This document shows positions 20,813-29,301 of a stretch of 33,190 nt of DNA, piece by piece (the first letter of the stretch is position 1; the number at the start of each line of letters is the position of its first letter). The DNA is taken from the NCBI GenBank assembly GCA_016844925.1, contig JAERTI010000036.1, forward strand, positions 143,863 through 177,052, read 5' to 3'. This stretch comes from Candidatus Uhrbacteria bacterium. Its GTDB lineage: Bacteria > Patescibacteriota > Patescibacteriia > UBA9934 > GWF2-40-263. Under the pieces are notes generated by a model, which did not search any database, was not told the DNA's origin, and saw nothing but the letters and a program-made list of their open reading frames with translations. Position numbers and translations under genes: made by a program.

Positions 20813-21940
20813 CGCTCGGATTTTGAATTCTTGGTTGAGTTTATCCATGGCGTCGATCATGCCGGTGTAGGCAAGTTCCGCTTCTCCAGCCATGGTGGCT
20901 CCGATGAATCCACCACGTCGCCATTCCTCTGCCTTCTCCTGGATCTTGATGCGCGTGTGCGCCCAGACAGGGTTGGCAAACATGTCGACATGTTCGTCCG
21001 TGAATCGGCCTGCTTCATCCATGGAGAATGCGAGGCAGCTCACCAGTGGGAGGCAGTAGGCACCGGTCACAGGGGTGCCGATAGGGACGGGCATGATAGG
21101 CATGACGTGAGAACCGCGTGCTCCACCGGTGACGTAGTGACCAAGCAAGAACGGCTCAAGAGCTTCTTCTGGCGCCGGGAATGCTCCTTGGGTTCGCACG
21201 ATAGCGATTGGATCATCCTTTCCGACGTACTTACCTGCGACGTTGTGTAGACGTGTGGCGCTGGCGGCGACGATCTGTTCTTCTGGGGCAAAACGTGAGT
21301 GAATGCTTTCGATCGCGTAACGGTCTGTGTTTTGCAAGAGTACGGCCAGGTCCCAGATACGCTCAGGGATGTTCAGTTCAATCACGCGGTCGCCATCTTT
21401 GTTTTCCATGTCGATGACGGTGACAGAGAACCCTTCGCGAAGTTTTGGATTCAGGAGCAGTCCACCGTTGCGCATTGGATCGCAGAAGAGGGAGTAGAGT
21501 GGATAGTTGTAGGCGCCAGGTCCGCACTTGTCTGCGGCAAAGACCAGGAAGGCCTCGGCAGGGCGGTGCTTACTTGAGCGGTCTCGTTCAAATTCGATTT
21601 CAGCAACGGCTGGTCCAGCACCGTTCACGTTTCCAGCTGGGGCGTCGACGAGGAGATCTTGTCCTGCGCCATAGAGGCCATGCGTGGCTGCCACGCCAGT
21701 GGCTGAGGTGAAGACGTTCCAGGCAAACATGTGAATCTTCTCTGCGCCTTTGCCATGGGTGTGGCTCATGTGGATGGCAATGTCGTCCCCCGTATACGTG
21801 ACAAGGCCATCAATAATCAATCCTTGATCCACGGCCGCAGCAACAAGTGAGCGGATGTGGGCGAGCATGCGTTTGCTCGGTTTTGTGTGTCCTCCTATGG
21901 AGCCGATATCGGCTTTAATCACGGAAAAAGTGATCTTCAT
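20810..21940 (-). CDS. fbp: Bifunctional fructose-1,6-bisphosphate aldolase/phosphatase (class V, archaeal type)
   Basis: 376 aa. It begins MKITFSVIKADIGSIGGHTKPS, the N-terminal signature of the archaeal/thermophile FBP aldolase-phosphatase. GKYVGKDDPIAIVRTQGAFPAPEE contains Tyr238, Lys241 and Asp242-Asp243, which align with the Schiff-base Lys and metal/acid residues of the Thermoproteus enzyme. Tyr358 (ELAYTG) matches the catalytic Tyr near the C-terminus. The enzyme makes fructose-6-phosphate from triose phosphates in one unidirectional step of gluconeogenesis, feeding sugar precursors for the polysaccharide locus to the right and pentoses via RpiB. An extended -10 (TG-C-TAAAAT) lies about 27 nt upstream of the ATG, with no Shine-Dalgarno site. 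Confidence 0.95.
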   Translation of the reverse strand: MKITFSVIKADIGSIGGHTKPSKRMLAHIRSLVAAAVDQGLIIDGLVTYTGDDIAIHMSHTHGKGAEKIHMFAWNVFTSATGVAATHGLYGAGQDLLVDAPAGNVNGAGPAVAEIEFERDRSSKHRPAEAFLVFAADKCGPGAYNYPLYSLFCDPMRNGGLLLNPKLREGFSVTVIDMENKDGDRVIELNIPERIWDLAVLLQNTDRYAIESIHSRFAPEEQIVAASATRLHNVAGKYVGKDDPIAIVRTQGAFPAPEEALEPFLLGHYVTGGARGSHVMPIMPVPIGTPVTGAYCLPLVSCLAFSMDEAGRFTDEHVDMFANPVWAHTRIKIQEKAEEWRRGGFIGATMAGEAELAYTGMIDAMDKLNQEFKIRA

Positions 21941-22003
21941 ACAAGCAGTTAAGGAGTAAGGGTGATCATTTTAGCATAGGGAGAGCGGCCTGTCTGAGAG
22001 AAG

Positions 22004-22026
22004 AAAAAAACGCGCTGAGTTGCGCG
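22004..22026 (-). terminator. Intrinsic terminator of the lipoprotein gene
   Basis: On the minus strand CGCGC-AACTCA-GCGCG is followed by T7. Confidence 0.85.
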
Positions 22027-22038
22027 TCGTCGGGTGTC

Positions 22039-22575
22039 TTACCCGTCGTCTTGTCCGGTGTCGTCAGCTTCACCGGAGTCATCTTCGGCGTCCTCTGCCA
22101 CGTCCTCTTCTTCCACCCGAGGTGGGTTCCAGGAAGTGAGCGTCACGGTTCCGACGAAGTTCACCGTGGCGTCCATGGAGGTGCGTTGTTCGTTGAAGAG
22201 ACCTTCGAAGTTGAGCGTGACGTCGCCCAGCTCAATGGCACCCGAGATCGCCTTGTCCTCGATGCTCAGCGAATCGACGTCCATCGTGTCGGGGCCGTCG
22301 AAGGATTCCCATGACCCCTCGTGGAGGTAGTCGACTCCATCGGAGAGACGCATGACAGCGTTGAGATCCCGGCGTGGCCGAGTGAACGTGATGCGTAGCG
22401 TGGCATCGTCATCCGTCACGCGGACGAACGGACCCAGGTCTGCCTCGGCCAGATCACCCTGGTAGGCAGACCCCGCGAGGTCGCCCAGCGAGTTGTCGTC
22501 TTGAACCCCCTCGGCGCACCCCATGATGAAGGTGCTGCCGAAGAGAAAGGGGATGAGGTATGCCCATCGCTTCAT
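22039..22575 (-). CDS. Putative lipoprotein, acidic, 178 aa
   Basis: The ATG at 22575 (minus) is 6 nt after AGAAAGGAG. The N-terminus MKRWAYLIPFLFGSTFIMGCAEG is a lipoprotein signal with lipobox IMGC, giving a lipid-anchored Cys at residue 20. The mature part is beta-rich (VRVTDDDATLRITFTRPRRDLNAVMRL, ISGAIELGDVTLNFEGLF, ATVNFVGTVTLTSW) and ends in a strongly acidic tail (EEEDVAEDAEDDSGEADDTGQDDG). No known domain is recognised. A TG-G-TATAGT extended -10 lies about 35 nt upstream. GC-rich codons and a strong ribosome site make it resemble the 7-11.5 kb genes. A longer frame (to 22671) has no ribosome site. Confidence 0.8.
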   Translation of the reverse strand: MKRWAYLIPFLFGSTFIMGCAEGVQDDNSLGDLAGSAYQGDLAEADLGPFVRVTDDDATLRITFTRPRRDLNAVMRLSDGVDYLHEGSWESFDGPDTMDVDSLSIEDKAISGAIELGDVTLNFEGLFNEQRTSMDATVNFVGTVTLTSWNPPRVEEEDVAEDAEDDSGEADDTGQDDG

Positions 22576-23144
22576 TGCGGTCTCCTTTCTCTCCTCCAGA
22601 TCTCTACATTCACTATACCATGGGAAAGTGATAGAGACTTGGATTGTCAATGGAGTACTAACGACCGACACGGGCCGTGAGTATTATGTGCTAATTTTAG
22701 TAAAATACTGTATATTTTTTGCTCAAAAATTTCGGGGTTAACTGTCAGGAACTCTTGACAGAATGTCTCATCTATGGCACCTTGTGCCCACTTGCGAGTC
22801 CTGGGGCAACCTGGGCAACAGTAAGTTCGAGAGAACGAGGCCTTGTGCCTCAGCAGTCCGAGTAGGGGCCTCATGCCTCTGCTGCCGGTGGCTGGTCGGC
22901 CGCACTGAGCGCGCCGAGCCCGATAGCCGCCTTCAGGGAACCCGCGCCGTAACCGACGGCGACGTTCTACGGGAGCGATGGTACGGGTGTCTTTCCCCGA
23001 CATTGCTGACCTTCCCTGCCGAGCACAGGTACTGGCGACGCCGCTTGCGAGAGGCCCTCTCACGCATGCGCCGACGCTCCGCCCCTTGCTCGGGCTGCAC
23101 CCCGCCCGGGTCTAGTAAAGGACCCAAATAATCACGGAGGAAGG

Positions 23145-23177
23145 ATGCGCTACGAAGTGCTCCTGCTGTACGAGTAG
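23145..23177 (+). other. Ten-codon ORF with strong Shine-Dalgarno site
   Basis: GGAGGAAGG lies directly before ATG. The frame encodes MRYEVLLLYE and stops with TAG, just before the perfect hairpin 23184-23200. It looks like a leader peptide, but no gene follows on the plus strand. It parallels the three-codon ORF at 4266-4277. Confidence 0.4.
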
Positions 23178-23201
23178 CTCTAGAGGAGGCTTGGCCTCCT
23201 T

Positions 23202-23256
23202 GGGACGCTAGCGCTTGCAAAGAGAACTGAAAAACAAGACGCGCTAGATTCGTCCC
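23202..23256 (+). other. 13-bp hairpin with A-rich 26-nt loop
   Basis: GGGACG 23202-23207 pairs with CGTCCC 23251-23256 and CTAGCGC 23208-23214 with GCGCTAG 23241-23247, with a 3-nt bulge on one side. The loop (23215-23240) is purine-rich and unpaired-looking. Confidence 0.75.
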
Positions 23257-23530
23257 CTCTGCTGGGAGAGTGTCCCCAGTGAACCCGGCTCAGCCGCGAG
23301 ACCGCCAGGCAATTCCGCCCGCGGTGAATCGCCAGCTGCCCCGGTCGACATCCTGTGACGCGCCCGAGCGACAAGGTCGCGAAACCCTGGTCGACGACAA
23401 GGAGCGATGATGCTTCCGAGACCCGACACCTAGCTCAAGGCACTCCTTGTGTGTGCCAAAAGACCTGCACTGCTCCACCCCTCACGCATTCCGACGCGCG
23501 TGAGTGAGGTGGGGCTATTTGATTTCAAGC

Positions 23531-23562
23531 AAAAAACAGGGCCGAGACCCTGCTTTTCTTTT
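23531..23562. terminator. Bidirectional terminator below the surface-protein operon
   Basis: Minus strand: GCAGGG-TCTC-GGCCCTG followed by T6 just after the DUF11-like gene. On the plus strand the same hairpin is followed by CTTTTCTTTTT. Confidence 0.82.
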
Positions 23563-25403
23563 TAATCGATGACGACACCTTGTCCTGTGGCGAAGTCGTC
23601 GTAGGGAAGTTCTGTTGTGAGAATGTCGATTGTTTCACTTAGCCCCTCCTCAGTCTCTGTGTCCGTTGCAGAGAAGGAAGTGGTATTGGTGAGTTTGAGG
23701 AATCGTCCTACGTCGGCGTCGCTCGGGTTGATCGCGATCTCGAACCAGGCGCCTGCGCTTGGGATGTCTGTGATGAGTTTGGAGATGCTCCAGGTTACTT
23801 GCCGTGTTGTGGCGTTGTAGCGCACGGCCCCGATGTCGGTGTCGTTATTATCCAGCCACGTGACATCCTGTGGCAGGGTGGTGGTCATCTCGATGTCTTC
23901 AAGTGCGTGTAGTGAGTTCGTGAGTGACCAGTAGACCCTGTAACTTGTTGTCTCCCCTACCTCAGGTGGGAGTGGCCCCGATCCGATCTCCGCGCCACCT
24001 TCTGAGAAGTAACGTGCGTGGGCTCCGACATTCGTGTCTGAATTGAGCGTGATGACAATCGGCGTTGCTTCAATGGTGCGAGTGGAACTAACAGATCCAA
24101 CTTTACTCAGCGTGAGGGTCACATCCATCGTGAACGTGTCAGCGACATCTTCCGTGAGGCTTGAGAGGATTGGGAGACTCAGGTCGATAACACCCTGTTG
24201 TTCTGATTCTAGGCGCTCAAGACCTTCAATTTGTTCCGTGGTCCAGCGGATAGAGTTTCCAGAACGTTCTCCACTACCTAGGTTTGCGGCGTCCCAGTTG
24301 ATAGGGATGGAGCCACCGTCTGCTGAAAGATCAAGGGCGAATGTGAGGCCTTCGACAGACTCACCGCTGTTGTTTGCATAGTCCAGTGACACACGGAGTG
24401 TCTCGCCTAGCTCAGCGTTTTGACTCGCATTGGAACCGTTCACAATGACAGAGTAGGCAACCGAGCCACCAAGGACATCTGTGACGAGCTCCTCTCCAGC
24501 TTGTTTGAGGAAGAGGTCGTCGGTGACAAAACCTGCATTGACTCCGACAGTTTGTTCACCTCCAGCAGTAGAGGTGTAGGAGCCGGTGATCGTGATGGCG
24601 GTGAGTTCTCCTGGTTCAAGTTGATCGATGGACCAGTAGGTTTGTCCCTCTTCAACCGATGGTTCTGAGGCCGTCACGGGGAAGTCTTGTGGAAGCGTTG
24701 GAATGACGCGTAGGTTGTAGACAGGATCTTGCCCTGTGTTTTGAACGTTTACGATGTACTCAGAGGTGTCGCCCACGAGAGCCTTCTCTGGTCCAGTTAG
24801 CGATAGGGCGATGACAGAGTCCTCGATGTTCACCTTGTGGGTAGCAATGTCTTGGAACTCTGAGGAGAAGTTTGCTGGTTTGTAGGTGAAGAGCGCTTGG
24901 AGTCTTTGAGAGCTTGGAACTTCTGCAAGGAAGACTCCGGTGAGCGTTACCGCTCCATCGGATCCTGCACTGAGCGAGCCAATGGTCCACTCATCGCTCG
25001 TATCCGCTTCAGGAATCGCGCCGTACAAGTGGAAGCTGTCGGGGAGGTTGAGCTTCATGGTGAGGTTGGCGATAGGGACATCCCCCGTGTTCTCATAACG
25101 GATGGTGTAGGAGAGCTCGTCGCCAGCCTTTACCTGGTCAGGACCCTCGATGGAAAGCGTGAGCGTTTCGTTTGTCTGAAATAGTCCCTGTGTGAAGAGG
25201 AAGAAGCCTCCCCAAGCGAGCGCGCAGAGTACGGCCAGCAGTACAATGCTCTTCATCAGAAATCGTGTGAGCCCACCTCGACCCCCGCGGTCCAGCTTTG
25301 TCATGTCTGGGACCTTGCCATCGGCCCCCGCATAAATAGAGCGGAGGTTCTTTTTTATTTCTCTGGCACTGCGGTGCTTTGAGGGTTTTTTCTTAGCGGT
25401 CAT
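23562..25403 (-). CDS. Membrane-anchored DUF11-like repeat protein
   Basis: 613 aa. A basic cytoplasmic N-terminus (MTAKKKPSKHRSAREIKKNL) is followed by one membrane helix at about residues 46-72 (FLMKSIVLLAVLCALAWGGFFLF). The exterior holds four or more beta-sandwich repeats of the DUF11/CARDB type, recognisable by SYTIRYENTGDVPIANLTMKLNLPDSF, EYIVNVQNTGQDPVYNLRVIPTLPQDF and later LRVSLDYANNSGESVEGLTFAL. Such repeats form rod-like surface adhesins or scaffolds. Its ATG overlaps the stop of the DUF4012 gene (ATGA), so the two are translationally coupled and probably act together at the envelope. No LPXTG or other C-terminal anchor is seen; it ends at TGQGVVID. Confidence 0.82.
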   Translation of the reverse strand: MTAKKKPSKHRSAREIKKNLRSIYAGADGKVPDMTKLDRGGRGGLTRFLMKSIVLLAVLCALAWGGFFLFTQGLFQTNETLTLSIEGPDQVKAGDELSYTIRYENTGDVPIANLTMKLNLPDSFHLYGAIPEADTSDEWTIGSLSAGSDGAVTLTGVFLAEVPSSQRLQALFTYKPANFSSEFQDIATHKVNIEDSVIALSLTGPEKALVGDTSEYIVNVQNTGQDPVYNLRVIPTLPQDFPVTASEPSVEEGQTYWSIDQLEPGELTAITITGSYTSTAGGEQTVGVNAGFVTDDLFLKQAGEELVTDVLGGSVAYSVIVNGSNASQNAELGETLRVSLDYANNSGESVEGLTFALDLSADGGSIPINWDAANLGSGERSGNSIRWTTEQIEGLERLESEQQGVIDLSLPILSSLTEDVADTFTMDVTLTLSKVGSVSSTRTIEATPIVITLNSDTNVGAHARYFSEGGAEIGSGPLPPEVGETTSYRVYWSLTNSLHALEDIEMTTTLPQDVTWLDNNDTDIGAVRYNATTRQVTWSISKLITDIPSAGAWFEIAINPSDADVGRFLKLTNTTSFSATDTETEEGLSETIDILTTELPYDDFATGQGVVID

Positions 25404-28174
25404 AGAGATTCAAGAAGCGTTGCAAGCAGGGCGTCGGTATCGTTGGTGAGCGTAATGTCTTCTAGGTCATGTGAGCTCCAGAGGGTTCCGAGATTCTCAG
25501 GAAGGTTGATGGAGACAGAGGTTGTTCGTTCTAGAACTCCTGGTTGTTTCTGGACGAGCAGCGTGTATTGGTCTGTTTGCGGGAGTCCTAGCCACGTCTT
25601 TACAGAGGCAACGAATCCCTCTTGTTCTTCTAGGGCATCGATGGTGAACGGGAGGCGGTAGGAGAACTGAACGGTTGAGGTGGTTCCAGGTTGTGTCTGC
25701 ACCCAGTTTCCAAACACGGTTTTTCCTTGTTCCTCACTGATGTCCGTATGGCTCAGTGGGTCTTTGGAATAGGTCATGGCGCTGTAGGCAAGGTCGTCAT
25801 CGAGAATCCAATCTTTATTGGGGCGATCGAATAAGTAATCATCTGGTTTCTCGAATCCTTGTGCCGAGAGCAGCTCGCTGCCCTTAGGAGTGTACAGTCG
25901 TAGGTAATCTACGTTGTTCACGCCGGTGAAGAGCAGTCCGCGGATCCCGTAGTGCGTTCGGTCGACGGTAACCGTGTTTACGATGGAGCCGTCTTCAGCA
26001 ATGTCGACTTGGACGTCCATGTGCTGTTTGATGACACCGTCTGTCTTTCCGCCACCAAGGTTCGTGTCGACAAGCATGAGGTAGTCTCCCTCGGTCCATT
26101 TGAGCTCACCACCCCAGCCTCGGGCAATCACTTCACGTTGCAGTGTGTCATCATCCAGATAGAGTTGGATGTGCTTCTGGCTCATGCCGGTGTTCAGGTA
26201 GTCCACCAGCGAGAGGAAGTCTTCTGATGTTTTTTCAATGGCACGTTCGACAAGTTTTGGCGCCAGGTCTCCAATGAAGGCCTTAGGCTTGTTTTCTTCG
26301 ATGTCGTACTCGTACTCAACAATTTTCTGGGCTTCAAAGATGAAGTTTTCGTGATCAATCGTGCGACCGTAGTCTTCCATGGCGATAGGTCCAAGTAGGG
26401 CCAGGAGGTCAGCAACGAAGGTAGCGTTGATCGCGAGCACACCATCGACACTTGGTCCGCCAGCGCTTTGGTAGAACTGCATCAGCTGGCGGGCGCTGGT
26501 AGGGAAGTCGGGGAACCAGTTTCCATCTTGGAATTCCCAGCGGGCGCTCAGGAGTTGGAGAGGCTCAGGAGCCATGAGATTTTCATGAAGCTGCCCTTGG
26601 AGATCGTAGGATCCTCCACCAGGGATTTCCATGTGTTCAATCACACCGTCATGAACCTTGATCTCTGCGAAGCTTCCAATGAATCCACCTGTTGGACGAA
26701 TTTCTGTGTTGTTTTGAAAGACGATCAGATAACGCTTTGTCCCCTCAGATCCAAGCAGTGGTGCGGCCAGTTCGTACAAGGACTGGAATTCTTCAACGGT
26801 CTCGATCATGGCCGGGAGCGCAAGGGATAGAGTTTTAAGTTGTTCTGCTTGTTCTCCATCAAGGGTCTCTGGTGTGACCTTTTCGAGTGCAGCCTGCGCT
26901 TTCTCAAGGTGTGGGAGCGCTGAGGAAAGATAGGCGTTTAGTAAGTCCAAGCGAGAGACGGGAGTTGGAGAAAGTTCTTGTTCGATGGCGCTGTAGCCGT
27001 CGGCAATGCGCTGACCAGCGATGGCGAGTTCTTCGCCGGCGGTAATGAGCGCTGTTCCTGTCTCGTAGGTGTCTTGTGTGGAAGGGAGTGTGGAGAGCAG
27101 GAGGCTTGTGATCGTACCAAGTCCATGAACACGTTCTTTTGCGCTATCGAACCGTTCTCCTGCTAGAGAGAACATGGAGCTCGCCCCTTCACCGTCTCGT
27201 GCCATAGCAGCCTCAGCAGCGTTGTTGAGTAGTTCAGCGCCTTGAGTGCCTGCTTGTGTCAGCTCGTTACGTGTCTGTCTTAGCTCCTGTACAACGTTCA
27301 TGGCGTGGAGCGGAAGAACGAACACGAATGAGAGAACGAGGAACGAGGCAACGGCACGGAAGGTTCCTTGTGGGAGAGCAAAGGCTGGGAACTGGAAGGA
27401 TGGCCAGGTAAAACCAGGACGGGATGGTTCTTCAATAGTTTCTTCTTGAGTAAGAACTTCTTCAATGACTTCTGTTGCTTCCATTTCGACCTCCATAGCC
27501 AGGACGGCTTCGTCGGGGGCAGCTTCTTCTTCTGGGAAGTCAAAGTAAGCAAAGATATCCTCTGGCATCTGATGTGGCACAAATGCTTCGCTCGCCAGAG
27601 CCGATGTGGCTTCTTGTTCAGCGAAGGCTCCCATGGCAAGCGGTTCTTCGATGAGTGGGAGTTCGACCGTTTGCGGGGTGGAGCGAAGAGGGAGGCTCAT
27701 GCGGCTCCAGCCGTGGGTGGCCAGCACTTCTTCGGCGAGCTGTTGAGCGATATCGTCCTGGGTGAGGGCGAGATCGTTTTGCGTCGTCTCTGCCGCCGCG
27801 GTGGCTGATACGGGTTTAGCTACAGATCGTCCTTGGAGTAAGTTTAAGGAAATGGGTTCAAATTGTGCTTCCTCAATCATGGCTTGAGGGGAAGCGAGCT
27901 CTGGTCGTAGAGAAAGAATGAATGGGGAGGTCTCATGCCCCACGGAGTAAGCGACTTCTGGTGTCTGTGATTGATTGGATGTGGAGAGAACCCCATGGAA
28001 AAGAAGTTGTTCTGGGACGCTATGGTCCATGAGCTGCGTGTGCCTGCGACGCGCTTGGGCACGGGAGAGCGCGCGGCGTAGGTGCTTGTCGCTGGCTTTG
28101 GCAGTAATCAAAACAGGCTTCGCGCTTTTGCGCGCTTTGCGTGAGTTGGCGGTTTTAGGGTTTTTAGCGGCCAC
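25400..28174 (-). CDS. DUF4012-domain membrane protein
   Basis: About 924 aa if the GTG at 28174 is used. The open frame extends to 28279 but that part lies inside the upstream glycosyltransferase gene, so I prefer the GTG, which overlaps it by 11 nt. Residues 1-265 are basic then acidic and probably cytoplasmic. A membrane helix lies at about 270-292 (VASFLVLSFVFVLPLHAM). The exterior has a helical segment (300-470) and the DUF4012 core: RYLIVFQNNTEIRPTGGFIGSFAEI (about 483-507), IPGGGSYDLQGQL and FPTSARQLMQFYQSAGG. DUF4012 proteins occur near polysaccharide genes in Patescibacteria and Actinobacteria; their biochemical role is not established. Its place here suggests polymer attachment or assembly. 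Confidence 0.88.
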   Translation of the reverse strand: MAAKNPKTANSRKARKSAKPVLITAKASDKHLRRALSRAQARRRHTQLMDHSVPEQLLFHGVLSTSNQSQTPEVAYSVGHETSPFILSLRPELASPQAMIEEAQFEPISLNLLQGRSVAKPVSATAAAETTQNDLALTQDDIAQQLAEEVLATHGWSRMSLPLRSTPQTVELPLIEEPLAMGAFAEQEATSALASEAFVPHQMPEDIFAYFDFPEEEAAPDEAVLAMEVEMEATEVIEEVLTQEETIEEPSRPGFTWPSFQFPAFALPQGTFRAVASFLVLSFVFVLPLHAMNVVQELRQTRNELTQAGTQGAELLNNAAEAAMARDGEGASSMFSLAGERFDSAKERVHGLGTITSLLLSTLPSTQDTYETGTALITAGEELAIAGQRIADGYSAIEQELSPTPVSRLDLLNAYLSSALPHLEKAQAALEKVTPETLDGEQAEQLKTLSLALPAMIETVEEFQSLYELAAPLLGSEGTKRYLIVFQNNTEIRPTGGFIGSFAEIKVHDGVIEHMEIPGGGSYDLQGQLHENLMAPEPLQLLSARWEFQDGNWFPDFPTSARQLMQFYQSAGGPSVDGVLAINATFVADLLALLGPIAMEDYGRTIDHENFIFEAQKIVEYEYDIEENKPKAFIGDLAPKLVERAIEKTSEDFLSLVDYLNTGMSQKHIQLYLDDDTLQREVIARGWGGELKWTEGDYLMLVDTNLGGGKTDGVIKQHMDVQVDIAEDGSIVNTVTVDRTHYGIRGLLFTGVNNVDYLRLYTPKGSELLSAQGFEKPDDYLFDRPNKDWILDDDLAYSAMTYSKDPLSHTDISEEQGKTVFGNWVQTQPGTTSTVQFSYRLPFTIDALEEQEGFVASVKTWLGLPQTDQYTLLVQKQPGVLERTTSVSINLPENLGTLWSSHDLEDITLTNDTDALLATLLESL

Positions 28175-29249
28175 AATTTTCGTAAATAGTTTGGATCTCC
28201 TTAGCCATAGTGGCCCAGGAATACTTCTTGATTTGGGTCTTGCCTTGGGTGATAAGGCTTTCACGTAAAGGTTCATCATCGACGAGCCTGCTCATGGCAC
28301 TTGCCATGTCTTCTACGCTTTCAGGGTCAAAGTAGATGGCGGCGTCTCCGAGGATTTCTGGGAGGCAGCTTGATCGTGCGGCGGCGACGGGGACGGAGAA
28401 GCTCATGGCTTCCAGTGGGGGTAAGCCGAAGCCTTCGCACAGAGAAGGGAAGACGTAGCCATGGGCACCTGCGTAGAGCTGTGCAAGCTGTTCGTCAGTC
28501 GGGTTCATGACGTAGCGCGCGCCTGGGGTGTGGTGAGCTTGTGCTCGCTTGTAGAACTGGTCGCCTCTGCCAGCAAAGACAATCTCGAGGTCTGGGTGAT
28601 CCTGGCGAACAAGGTTGAATGCTGCCTGGAGACGTTCGAGATTTTTGTGAGGGTATGCGTTGCCGACGTAGAGGAGATACGGGGCAGTAGAGGGTTTGGG
28701 TTCAGGGTTCAGACCGGCGAGATCTGTGAGGCCTTCATAGACGACATGGATCTTGTCAGGGTCTGTCTTTGGGAAAAACTTCAGGATGGAATCCTTCGTA
28801 TACTGCGAGGGGGCAATGATGGCGCGCGAGGCCGTCACAGCGTGGCGCAGGACGCGACGGAAAAGTTGATACTTGAGCCAGTAGACGAGAGGGCCACGGG
28901 TCGTGGCGCGAGCAGAGCGGGGCTGCTCGAGCAAAATGAGGTCATGGATGGTGACGACAAAGGGGGTCTTGGCCCGCAGGGGAACATTCCAATGTGGGTA
29001 GTGGATGAGGTCGAGATTCTCTCGATCAATGAGCCCAGGCATCTTTAGCTGCTCTGCGAGGGTGTACCAGTGGATGTTTGCAATGCGATGCTCTCTGCCT
29101 TTGGCTTGAGCAGTTTTTTTTACAAACAAAACATAGCGGTGCTTGTGGCTTTGTGAGGCAAGTTCATCGGCAAGCTCCTCAACATATCGCCCAAGACCGC
29201 CACCCCCAACAGATGGACCTAACATCCTGGCATCAATCCCCACATTCAT
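28164..29249 (-). CDS. GT4-family glycosyltransferase
   Basis: 361 aa, GT-B fold. The N-terminal donor-loop motif is GIDARMLGPSVGGGGLGRYVEEL. The C-terminal nucleotide-sugar half has YLLYVGNAYPHKNLERL, the DEQLAQLYAGAHGYVFPSLCEGFGLPPLEAMS signature with the E-x7-E motif, and PVAAARSSCLPEILGDAAIYFDP. It transfers a sugar from an NDP-sugar, most likely to a lipid-linked glycan at the inner membrane face. The specific sugar cannot be read. It has its own extended -10 (TG-A-TACAAT, 6 nt before the ATG) and leads the DUF4012-DUF11 operon. Confidence 0.92.
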   Translation of the reverse strand: MNVGIDARMLGPSVGGGGLGRYVEELADELASQSHKHRYVLFVKKTAQAKGREHRIANIHWYTLAEQLKMPGLIDRENLDLIHYPHWNVPLRAKTPFVVTIHDLILLEQPRSARATTRGPLVYWLKYQLFRRVLRHAVTASRAIIAPSQYTKDSILKFFPKTDPDKIHVVYEGLTDLAGLNPEPKPSTAPYLLYVGNAYPHKNLERLQAAFNLVRQDHPDLEIVFAGRGDQFYKRAQAHHTPGARYVMNPTDEQLAQLYAGAHGYVFPSLCEGFGLPPLEAMSFSVPVAAARSSCLPEILGDAAIYFDPESVEDMASAMSRLVDDEPLRESLITQGKTQIKKYSWATMAKEIQTIYENCGR

Positions 29250-29255
29250 AGCTCT

Positions 29256-29288
29256 ATTGTATCAAAAAACCCGGGATTTGTTCCCAGG
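29256..29288 (-). promoter_or_regulatory. Terminator followed by promoter between two glycosyltransferase genes
   Basis: Minus strand: CCTGGGA-ACAAA-TCCCGGG plus T6 (plus 29264-29288) ends the upstream unit. The T-run leads directly into TG-A-TACAAT (plus 29256-29264), which stops 6 nt before the next ATG. Terminator and leaderless promoter are fused within about 35 bp. Confidence 0.72.
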
Positions 29289-29301
29289 ATATCCACACTG
29301 T

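Larger units (their letters stand above)
22676..23530 (+). ncRNA. Second hairpin-rich non-coding region, possible structured RNA
   Basis: About 850 bp without a supported protein gene. Hairpins: CTGTCA/TTGACAG (about 22742-22761); GGCAC-CTT-GTGCC and GAGGC-CTTGT-GCCTC (22775-22855); AGGGGC-CTCAT-GCCTCT (about 22864-22880); GGGTC/GACCC (about 23108-23125); AGGAGGC-TTG-GCCTCCT 23184-23200; the 13-bp hairpin 23202-23256; GCGAC-AAG-GTCGC (about 23367-23379); and CCACC..TCACGC/GCGTGA..GGTGG (about 23477-23512). An AT-rich segment (22690-22720, with TATATT) could hold a plus-strand promoter, and the hairpin plus T-rich tail at 23535-23562 could terminate it. Sense strand and ends are uncertain. Confidence 0.4.

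Noticed and set aside
22763-23131. 122-codon plus-strand open frame
   Set aside because: Cys/Arg-rich composition, no ribosome site, and it crosses several perfect hairpins; treated as part of the non-coding region.
23102-23429. Minus-strand frames in the second non-coding region
   Set aside because: Short, overlapping, Ser/Arg-rich, no initiation signals.
17469-28174. Recoding of TGA as glycine
   Set aside because: TGA terminates ruvA and the DUF4012 gene at the expected lengths, with overlapping downstream starts.
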